Part shown: in pieces, positions 1 to 5,214 of the stretch
How the letters are laid out: each line of letters opens with the position of its first letter
Position numbering within the stretch: position 1 is the stretch's first letter
Notes under the pieces: generated by a model
What the model was told of the DNA's origin: nothing
Databases searched by the model: none
What the model saw: the letters and a program-made list of their open reading frames with translations, nothing else
Assembly: GCA_018829425.1 (NCBI GenBank)
Contig: JAHJUA010000107.1
Span: 1-5,214 of the forward strand
DNA from: Nanobdellota archaeon
GTDB taxonomy: Archaea > Nanobdellota > Nanobdellia > Pacearchaeales > GW2011-AR1
Direction of reading: 5' to 3'
Length of the DNA stretch: 5,214 nt
Translations under genes and position numbers: made by a program

Positions 1-1
1 T

Positions 2-172
2 GAAGACCCCGAAAAACTCGCGTTCCAGAAACAATCTCTTCTTGGGAAAGAGATGACTTTTTCGGGAAATGTTAGGCAGAACGACTTCTTCAACAATCTT
101 GAGATAATTATAGATTCTGCAAAAGACGTTGATTTGGATGCGGTGATAAAGGGGTTTGAAGAAGGGGGATGA
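2..172 (+). CDS. C-terminal end of a probable OB-fold nucleic-acid-binding protein (5' end outside window)
   Basis: An open frame enters from the left edge and ends at TGA 170-172, leaving 56 residues. The visible part reads as two beta strands and a short acidic tail: GKEMTFSGNVRQNDFFNNLE, then a hydrophobic strand (IIIDSAKDVD) and a closing helix-like stretch ending FEEGG. The pattern 'GK-x-hydrophobic-x-hydrophobic-x-G-x-V-x-x-N-x-F-x-x-LE-hydrophobic' is what I expect from the last strands of archaeal RPA/SSB-like OB folds, which bind single-stranded DNA or RNA. This is family resemblance from memory; no catalytic or metal-binding residues are visible in the fragment. An internal ATG (53-55) exists, but the frame is open upstream of it and the fold would be cut there, so I treat the gene as beginning outside the window. 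The next gene has its own promoter, so the two are probably separate transcription units. Other small beta-rich proteins remain possible. Confidence 0.6.
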   Translation, partial: EDPEKLAFQKQSLLGKEMTFSGNVRQNDFFNNLEIIIDSAKDVDLDAVIKGFEEGG

Positions 173-183
173 TCTCCGATTGA

Positions 184-199
184 AGAAAGTTATTTAAAT
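184..199 (+). promoter_or_regulatory. Archaeal BRE/TATA promoter for the dockerin-protease pair
   Basis: The TATA-like element TATTTAAAT lies at 191-199, preceded by purine-rich AGAAAG at 184-189, which matches five of six positions of the BRE consensus RNWAAW. The box begins 29 nt before the ATG at 220. The same 29-nt spacing is seen before the ATG at 5140. Archaeal TATA boxes sit about 25 nt upstream of the transcription start, so the mRNA should start at or next to the ATG at 220 (leaderless). There is no Shine-Dalgarno sequence. This is sequence-pattern evidence only. Confidence 0.6.
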
Positions 200-219
200 T
201 TGATCTTCCCATGATTAGA

Positions 220-1653
220 ATGAAAAGAGGTAGTGCAGTTTTACTTTTATTAGTTCTTGTTTTATCTTTGTCGTTGGTTTCTGCTGGGTGGTTCTCTGAT
301 TTTTTCGGGAAAGTGACAGGTCGCACGACGGAAACACAAAATTTGGTGGTGATTTCTGATCCATGTGATTCCGATTTTGATGGAAATGGAACCGTAGACA
401 ATAATGATTATGTTGCTTTTTCAGCTCACTATGGAGAAGCAGTTTCAGTGGCGTCGGGGACTGATAAGTATGATTTGAATGGTAATGGACAAATTGATTT
501 CGCAGATTATGTAATCTTCGCGAAGGATTTTGGTACGGTGTGTGTTGTTTCAACTCCAATAACTCCGACTTGCACAGACAGCGACGGAGGGAAGAACAAT
601 AATACTCAGGGAACTATTCATATTCAAAATTCTTCGGGAGATTATACTTTTAAAGATTATTGTATGACTGGAAGTAGCGAAGGAATGCTAGTGGAATATA
701 CCTGTTATGATCAGGATAACATTCCTTCAGGTTCTTCAGGAGTTCGGGGGGATGTGGGATGGTACTATTCTTGCCTAAACGGTTGTTCAAATGGTGCTTG
801 TGTTAATGATACTTCTGTTGCTAACGCTGTTGTTAATGTGACTGTTGATTGTCCAGACTTTGACGGCGACGGGATTGTTAATGATGCTGATTATGAATTA
901 TTCAGTGATAATTACAACGAGCTTGTAACTCCTGAAACCATGATATATGACTTGAACAGCGACGGGGAAATTGATTTTTCAGATTACGTAATTTTCGCAA
1001 AGAATTTTGGGAAAACTTGTACTACAAGTCAGGAATCTGCAATTTCTTCAAGATATATTATCAAACAAGATTTTGGGAAGACTATCTTGGAGCATGATGA
1101 ATCGAGCCTGAATCTCGGAGGAGATTTCTCTTCGGAGTTTATGCCGAATTTTGTATCAAGTCAAATTTCAGGCGCAGTCTATTTTGAATCTCTCACATAT
1201 AATTTTTTTGCGGGCAAGGATTCTCCGCTTCCATTTAGGACATCTGTGATTGAATTTAGTCACGAGATAAGCCCCCTGGAAGCAGATTTGTTAATTGATT
1301 CAATGGGGAGAGAAGGAATAACCTACGATATTTTCCAATATGCCAATTATCCTCAGGGATTAGTTCTTTTTGCATCAGGTTCTGATTCTTCCGGAGGCGT
1401 ATGCAGTTATCATGAATGCGCCCATCTTTTATACTATAGTCGTGACAAAATTTTGATTTTCGAAGGAATTGACAAGGGAGTATTTTTTAGTTTTTCCTAT
1501 CGCGATGTATTTAATAATTTTCTAGGGGTCTACCTTATCAAATTTCCTTCTTCTGTCGTCGAACTTCCCTCATTAAGTTCCGAAGAAATTACCCTATCTG
1601 TTTTTTTATCTAAAGATAAATTCGATGTAGGAGAACAGATTAAACTAAAATGA
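220..1653 (+). CDS. Secreted protein with two dockerin-like Ca-binding modules, a Cys-rich module and a truncated Ig-like C-terminus
   Basis: This 477-residue protein is probably exported. Residues 1-22 form a signal peptide (MKRGSAV, a Leu/Val-rich core, then LVSA before GWF). Dockerin-like module 1 (about 49-108) has two 12-residue Ca loops with ligands D52, D54, N56, D60, D63 and D85, N87, N89, D93, D96. Module 2 (about 211-267) has D213, D215, D217, N221, D224 and D244, N246, D248, D252, D255. Each module is bracketed by cysteines (C49/C108 and C211/C267) that could form a disulfide clamp. Between them lies a module starting CTDSDGG, with C118, C148, C162, C185, C189 and C194, of a type I associate with DPANN secreted proteins. 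Residues about 275-445 are a beta-rich domain I do not recognise, ending LIKFPSSVVEL. The last 14 residues (DKFDVGEQIKL region) look like the first strand of an Ig-like domain that is then missing. I chose ATG 220 over the in-frame ATG 211 because the TATA spacing predicts a leaderless start there. The stop overlaps the protease start by ATGA. Dockerins bind cohesins in known systems; the partner here is unknown, and no enzymatic role is visible. Confidence 0.9.
   Translation: MKRGSAVLLLLVLVLSLSLVSAGWFSDFFGKVTGRTTETQNLVVISDPCDSDFDGNGTVDNNDYVAFSAHYGEAVSVASGTDKYDLNGNGQIDFADYVIFAKDFGTVCVVSTPITPTCTDSDGGKNNNTQGTIHIQNSSGDYTFKDYCMTGSSEGMLVEYTCYDQDNIPSGSSGVRGDVGWYYSCLNGCSNGACVNDTSVANAVVNVTVDCPDFDGDGIVNDADYELFSDNYNELVTPETMIYDLNSDGEIDFSDYVIFAKNFGKTCTTSQESAISSRYIIKQDFGKTILEHDESSLNLGGDFSSEFMPNFVSSQISGAVYFESLTYNFFAGKDSPLPFRTSVIEFSHEISPLEADLLIDSMGREGITYDIFQYANYPQGLVLFASGSDSSGGVCSYHECAHLLYYSRDKILIFEGIDKGVFFSFSYRDVFNNFLGVYLIKFPSSVVELPSLSSEEITLSVFLSKDKFDVGEQIKLK
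469..543 (+). repeat. Diverged direct repeat, copy 1 (second Ca loop of dockerin module 1)
   Basis: This encodes 25 residues from YDLNGNGQIDF to the cysteine closing module 1. It aligns without gaps to 946-1020, with 18 of 25 residues identical. Of those 18 shared residues, 8 use a different synonymous codon, so the duplication is not recent and the protein sequence appears to be conserved by selection. Confidence 0.8.
946..1020 (+). repeat. Diverged direct repeat, copy 2 (second Ca loop of dockerin module 2)
   Basis: This encodes YDLNSDGEIDF through YVIFAKNFG to the cysteine closing module 2, and is the partner of 469-543. The Ca ligand positions (D, N, N/D, D, D) are all kept in both copies, which argues that both loops bind calcium. 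Confidence 0.8.
1650..1653 (+). other. ATGA stop/start overlap coupling the dockerin and protease genes
   Basis: The TGA ending the dockerin gene (1651-1653) overlaps the ATG of the protease gene (1650-1652). No ribosome-binding site lies at a useful distance: the nearest purine block, GGAG at 1630-1633, is about 16 nt away. No convincing TATA box precedes it. Translation of the protease therefore probably depends on ribosomes terminating on the upstream gene, giving co-expression from the promoter near 190. Confidence 0.7.
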
Positions 1654-4600
1654 AAAAATACGACTTGATAGTACTTCTTGGATTTTTGTTGATCTTTGGA
1701 ATATTTTTTGTGGGGAGTGTTTCTGCCTTTAATTCTGAAGAGAGTTCTATTGGTAATTTTCAGGAGGTTCTTTCTTCTGCGAGTAGGTTCGTTGGATTGA
1801 ACTACTCTGGCTATATAGTCGAATTTGACAGTCTGCCTATTGCTCAAAAGAAGATTGAATTGGAATCTAGTTCAAAACGGAATGAAGGGAGATTCTTGAC
1901 GAAGATCCCTGTAATTAATAATTTTTTTGTAACTTCAACTAATTTGGATTCAAAACTTTTAGATTATGAAAATCAAATTAATTTAGAACATGAAAAAATA
2001 AAAAATGCAATCTTTCGAAAAGTTCCCTTACTAACAAAGCCAGTCGCTTCAAGTTCAGGGGAGTTTGTTTCGAATGAGTATACGTTTGTTTTCAATGGCA
2101 TTTCTTTAGATATAACTGATGGACAGGCTAAGGAAATTGAGAAAATAAAAGGGGTCAAAAAAGTCTGGCCGAACGTTTATGTTCATGCTTTTTTGGAGAA
2201 TTCTGTTCCTTTAATTCAGGAAGGAATAGCGTCGGGACATCTTGATGTTGATGGAAATGACTGTGGTAAAACGGGGAATAAGTGTCTGACTGGGAAGGGG
2301 GTAAAGATTGCGATTATTGATACTGGTGTTGATTACACGCATCCAGATCTTGGGAGTTGTACAAAGGAACAATTTTTGGGCGGGAAATGCGAGAAAGTTA
2401 TCGGAGGTCATAACTTTGTTATGTGTAATGAATTAGATGGTGAAGGGAATTGCATTTCTCCCGGCATTGATGAAGAAGATCCGATGGATGATATGGGTCA
2501 TGGAACTCATGTTGCTGCGACTGCTGCCGGCGATGGAATTCTAAAAGGTGTTGCTCCCGGCGCACAGATTTTAGCTTACAAAGTTTTGAATTCAGATGGA
2601 GCAGGGGCATTGTCATGGATAATTGCGGGGATTGAACAGGCGGTTAAAGATGGTGCAGATGTAATAAGCATGAGTCTTGGTATGGATTGCGGGACTCCTA
2701 CAAGTTATTACTATGGGGTTTTTTCTTGCAATCCCGAGGACCCAATAAGCCAGGCAAGTGACAATGCTGTTGATGCGGGGACGGTTGTTGTTGTTGCCGC
2801 CGGAAATTCAGGTCCTGCAGAGCAGACTATTGGCAGTCCTGGATTAGCAAGGAATGTTATAACTGTTGGAGCTGTTTATGAAAAAGATTATGATGATTTT
2901 TTTGTACCTTGTGTTCCTGGCGAAAAACTGCCGAGTAATATGGGAAGATTTTGCGGGAGCAATTATCCTTACTCGGATACAAATTTTCCAGATGGTAAAT
3001 GTGGGAGTGACGGAAAGGTATTATGCAAATATTTTGATGATAATCCTCGAGAAAACCAGATTACTTCCTTCTCTTCGCGAGGACCTGTTTTTTGGACTGA
3101 TGAGAATGGAGGCTACAAGGCACTTGCCAAACCTGATGTTGTTGCTCCTGGAGCGATGGTTTGTGCTGCGCAACTCTTAGGCACAGATTTTTCCCAGCAC
3201 AATTTTCTTTATACCTCTTGCAAAGATGATAGACACGTTTTACTTGCAGGAACTTCCATGGCGACTCCCCATGTGTCTGGAGTTGTTGCTTTACTTTTAG
3301 AGAATAATCCCTCATTAATTCCATTAGAGGTTAAATCGATTTTAAAAAATACTGCCGACGATATTGGTCTGAATTTTTTTGATCAGGGTTCTGGACTTGT
3401 TAATGTTGTTTCAGCCCTTAAATCTACAAAAACTTTGATTGTTCATTTGGATGAAACTTCTTATCCTCCTCCTCTTATCATGGATATTATTGGGACTGTA
3501 AAAGGAAGTGAGTTACAAAAGTATGAACTTTATTACAAATTAAAAGGAGAGGTTAACTGGAGATTGATTTGTTCTGAGACGCAGGAAGTTGATGATTCTG
3601 TTTTGTGTGGGGACTTTGATACCTCTTCTCTTCAAGGGGGTGAAGAATATCTTCTGAAGTTATTAGCCTCAAATAATAAAGGCGATGTTTTCAGCGACTT
3701 TGGTTTGATTATTGGAGTTAAGAACTATGTTCTTAGAACTTGTGAAGATTTACAAAACATTAAAAAAGATTTGTATGGAGTTTATTCTCTTGCGGGAAAC
3801 ATTGATTGTTCAGATACAAAAGATTGGAATAATGGAAAAGGCTTTGAGCCGATTGGTGGCGATTTGGAATTTAAAGGGGCTCTCGATGGCAAGGGTTATG
3901 AAATAAGTAATCTTTATATAAATCGTCCGGAAGAATCTGATCTTGGTTTATTCAAGCGTATTGCGAGTAATTCTAATGTTGAAAATTTTGATATTATAGA
4001 TTTTGATGTTACTGGGAAATTTCCTGTTGGCGGTCTTGTAGGCTTAAATAGAGGCACTATTGATGGCGTTTATGCTGGGGGAAAAGTCTCAGGTGTTGTG
4101 GGTGTTGGGATTCTTGCGGGTTATAATTCAGGTCTTATAATTAACTCTGTTTCTGAAGGAGAAGTTTCTTCAACAGGGGGCGGTGGTTCGGGAGGGTTAG
4201 TTGGATTTTTGTTTACTGGAACAGTTGACAATTCTTCTTCGGGAGCAGATGTTGTTCAATTTATTCCTCGCGAAGCTGATTATGTCGGAGGTCTTGTCGG
4301 AGTGAATGCTCTTGGGACAATTAAGGATTCTTACTCGTATGGAAAAGTAACAGGCTTTGATAATGTCGGCGGTTTGTTGGGGGTTAGTAGTTCTGGAAAA
4401 ATTTCAAACTCTTATTCATTGAGTAGTATTGTCGGTAAAAGTTTTTCTGGAGGCTTGATTGGGGATTCTATCAGCAACGAGGTAACTAGTTCTTATTTTG
4501 CGGGGCATCTCTTTTTGAAATCTTCGGCAGAGCATGTAGGGGGTTTAATTGGTTCTTCTGTTCGCGATATAATTTTAGATAGCTTTTGGGATACTGATAA

Positions 4601-5066
4601 ATCTGGAATTCTAATTAGCGGTGGAGGTGTTGGAATGTCAACAATTGAGATGAAGGAAAAAAATACTTTTTCTAATGCTAATTGGGACTTTGGTAATATT
4701 TGGAGGATTGATAAATCAGGAATTATAAATAATGGTTATCCTTATTTGATAAAAAGTATCCCTCCCGCCTTAAAATTAGATCCTTTGTTAACTTCAGAGA
4801 TATTGAGCTTCATGGAGGATTCTTTTGATTTATCTCTTTCAATAGTTATACAGAAAAGTTATGGAAATTCTTGGAGGGATTATAGAGAAATTGTTGGGAA
4901 TGAAAACTATTCTATTTCTCCAAAAGACAGATTGAATCTGGCAGAAATTTTTAATAACAAAAATGTTGTGGTAAGCGAACCTGGAATTTACAGGATTTCT
5001 GTGCTGGTCTATGATTCATACGGAAGAGTCGTTACTAGTCGCTATACAGGATTCGTTATTGTTTGA
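1650..5066 (+). CDS. Secreted S8 (subtilisin-like) serine protease with GLUG repeats and C-terminal Ig-like segment
   Basis: This 1138-residue preproprotein should act outside the cell as an endopeptidase. Residues 1-26 are a signal peptide ending VGSVSA before FNSEE. Residues about 54-180 look like an I9-type inhibitory prodomain (YIVEFDSLP near the start, KGVKKVWPN near the end). The catalytic domain spans about 200-590 with an intact triad: D224 in AIIDTGVDYTHPDL, H284 in GHGTHVA and S536 in GTSMATPHVSG, plus oxyanion N386 in AAGNSGP. FSSRGP (474-479) and KPDVVAPG (494-501) are further subtilase hallmarks. It carries 14 cysteines and a long N386-to-S536 spacing (150 residues, against 66 in subtilisin), so it is larger than the minimal fold. 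Residues about 595-690 form a beta-sandwich. Residues about 692-790 (F-x-PIG, LDGKGYEISNL) lead into GLUG repeats at 794-980, followed by the usual cap (SFWDTDKSG, EM, NWDFGNIW, GYPYL to 1033). Residues about 1040-1138 are Ig-like. There is no transmembrane or sortase-type C-terminus. The start is fixed by the signal peptide and the ATGA overlap. The protease call is firm; the substrate is unknown. Confidence 0.96.
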   Translation: MKKYDLIVLLGFLLIFGIFFVGSVSAFNSEESSIGNFQEVLSSASRFVGLNYSGYIVEFDSLPIAQKKIELESSSKRNEGRFLTKIPVINNFFVTSTNLDSKLLDYENQINLEHEKIKNAIFRKVPLLTKPVASSSGEFVSNEYTFVFNGISLDITDGQAKEIEKIKGVKKVWPNVYVHAFLENSVPLIQEGIASGHLDVDGNDCGKTGNKCLTGKGVKIAIIDTGVDYTHPDLGSCTKEQFLGGKCEKVIGGHNFVMCNELDGEGNCISPGIDEEDPMDDMGHGTHVAATAAGDGILKGVAPGAQILAYKVLNSDGAGALSWIIAGIEQAVKDGADVISMSLGMDCGTPTSYYYGVFSCNPEDPISQASDNAVDAGTVVVVAAGNSGPAEQTIGSPGLARNVITVGAVYEKDYDDFFVPCVPGEKLPSNMGRFCGSNYPYSDTNFPDGKCGSDGKVLCKYFDDNPRENQITSFSSRGPVFWTDENGGYKALAKPDVVAPGAMVCAAQLLGTDFSQHNFLYTSCKDDRHVLLAGTSMATPHVSGVVALLLENNPSLIPLEVKSILKNTADDIGLNFFDQGSGLVNVVSALKSTKTLIVHLDETSYPPPLIMDIIGTVKGSELQKYELYYKLKGEVNWRLICSETQEVDDSVLCGDFDTSSLQGGEEYLLKLLASNNKGDVFSDFGLIIGVKNYVLRTCEDLQNIKKDLYGVYSLAGNIDCSDTKDWNNGKGFEPIGGDLEFKGALDGKGYEISNLYINRPEESDLGLFKRIASNSNVENFDIIDFDVTGKFPVGGLVGLNRGTIDGVYAGGKVSGVVGVGILAGYNSGLIINSVSEGEVSSTGGGGSGGLVGFLFTGTVDNSSSGADVVQFIPREADYVGGLVGVNALGTIKDSYSYGKVTGFDNVGGLLGVSSSGKISNSYSLSSIVGKSFSGGLIGDSISNEVTSSYFAGHLFLKSSAEHVGGLIGSSVRDIILDSFWDTDKSGILISGGGVGMSTIEMKEKNTFSNANWDFGNIWRIDKSGIINNGYPYLIKSIPPALKLDPLLTSEILSFMEDSFDLSLSIVIQKSYGNSWRDYREIVGNENYSISPKDRLNLAEIFNNKNVVVSEPGIYRISVLVYDSYGRVVTSRYTGFVIV
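4029..4589 (+). repeat. GLUG repeat array inside the protease gene
   Basis: This codes for six clear GGL(V/L/I)G motifs beginning at protease residues 794, 848, 880, 907, 934 and 964, plus a degenerate one (GILAGYN) at 820. Each is typically followed by a residue run such as G-T-I-K-D-S-Y-S-Y-G-K-V. Spacing is 26-32 residues. GLUG repeats are thought to stack as a right-handed beta-helix and are best known from bacterial adhesins and large surface proteins. The array ends at the SFWD cap. Copies differ strongly in DNA sequence, so this is a protein-level repeat and not a recent tandem duplication. Confidence 0.85.
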
Positions 5067-5103
5067 TTAAGAACATACTTCTCGAAGATATATCTAATAG
5101 TTA

Positions 5104-5118
5104 AATAATCTTTATAAA
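5104..5118 (+). promoter_or_regulatory. Archaeal BRE/TATA promoter for the gene at 5140
   Basis: TTTATAAA at 5111-5118 is close to an ideal archaeal TATA box. AATAAT at 5104-5109, one base upstream of it, fits the BRE consensus RNWAAW at every position. The ATG at 5140 is 29 nt from the start of the box, which predicts a leaderless mRNA. The rest of the gap (5067-5103) shows no oligo-T terminator and no stable hairpin. Confidence 0.75.
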
Positions 5119-5139
5119 CAGCCCTTAGCTTAGATTTTC

Positions 5140-5214
5140 ATGACTACAAAGAGCGAGGCGCAAAGTGATGTTAAGAAGATAAAAAATGCTGTTTCTGAAG
5201 AACTTGTTGAGAAA
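5140..5214 (+). CDS. N-terminal end of an unrecognised protein (3' end outside window)
   Basis: Twenty-five codons run open from ATG 5140 to the right edge, starting MTTKSEAQSDVKKIK. The fragment is charged and probably helical, with Lys and Glu spaced as in an amphipathic helix. It has no signal peptide, so the product is probably cytoplasmic and unrelated to the secreted pair upstream. The start is well supported by a strong TATA/BRE element 29 nt upstream and the lack of a leader. Too little is visible to name a family. Confidence 0.6.
   Translation, partial: MTTKSEAQSDVKKIKNAVSEELVEK

Noticed and set aside
108..559. Minus-strand open frames opposite the first gap and the dockerin gene
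   Set aside because: Their translations show no domain or signal peptide and run antisense to strongly supported + strand coding sequence. The same holds for minus-strand frames under the protease gene (1530-3324).
1601..1607. Run of seven T as a possible terminator or frameshift site
   Set aside because: It lies within the dockerin reading frame, which stays coherent on both sides, and it precedes a coupled gene, so termination there would defeat co-expression.
2866..3180. A + strand frame of 104 codons inside the protease gene
   Set aside because: It is an out-of-frame shadow crossing the subtilase FSSRGP and KPDVVAPG region, which is clearly coding in the protease frame. The same applies to the frame at 3712-3906.
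1645..4778. Short shared CTAAAAT / TTAAAAT sequences at the two ends of the proposed protease insertion
   Set aside because: Six or seven AT-rich bases are too short to count as a target-site duplication, and no inverted repeats or recombinase gene accompany them.
5086..5095. Perfect 10-bp palindrome AGATATATCT upstream of the TATA box at 5111
   Set aside because: A few perfect 10-bp palindromes are expected by chance in a sequence of this length, and more in AT-rich DNA. No second copy is seen near the other promoter, so an operator cannot be supported.

Overview
The window looks archaeal and probably comes from a DPANN-type genome (Woesearchaeota/Pacearchaeota-like). The DNA is AT-rich. 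Two intergenic gaps each carry a BRE/TATA-like element beginning exactly 29 nt before an ATG, with no Shine-Dalgarno sequence, as expected for leaderless archaeal transcripts. The two complete genes encode secreted, Cys-rich modular proteins of a style I associate with that group. The lineage is inferred from these features and not from a marker gene.

Layout, all on the + strand: (1) 2-172 is the 3' end of a gene whose product resembles the C-terminus of an OB-fold (RPA/SSB-like) nucleic-acid-binding protein. (2) 173-219 is a short gap with a promoter. (3) 220-1653 encodes a secreted protein with two Ca-binding dockerin-like modules around a six-Cys module, followed by an unrecognised domain. 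It ends abruptly at what looks like the first strand of an Ig-like domain. (4) 1650-5066 overlaps it by ATGA and encodes a large secreted subtilisin-family (S8) protease with signal peptide, prodomain, complete catalytic set, beta-sandwich, GLUG repeats with their C-terminal cap, and a terminal Ig-like segment. (5) 5067-5139 is a gap with a strong TATA promoter. (6) 5140 to the window end is the start of an unrecognised gene.

The two large genes form one transcription unit read from the promoter near 190. They probably make a co-secreted cell-surface pair: a Ca-dependent dockerin protein, possibly for adhesion or scaffolding, and a protease with a beta-helical stalk. Neither has a visible C-terminal membrane anchor.

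The observation I would follow first concerns the C-termini. The dockerin protein stops just after a motif (DKFDVGEQIKL) that normally opens an Ig-like domain. The last ~80 residues of the protease look like the rest of such a domain, without that opening strand. The protease gene may therefore have inserted into, and split, an older dockerin-Ig gene. The two halves might even pair again as proteins. This is inference from motif memory and needs structure prediction and homologue comparison. I saw no RNA genes, CRISPR arrays or insertion sequences.
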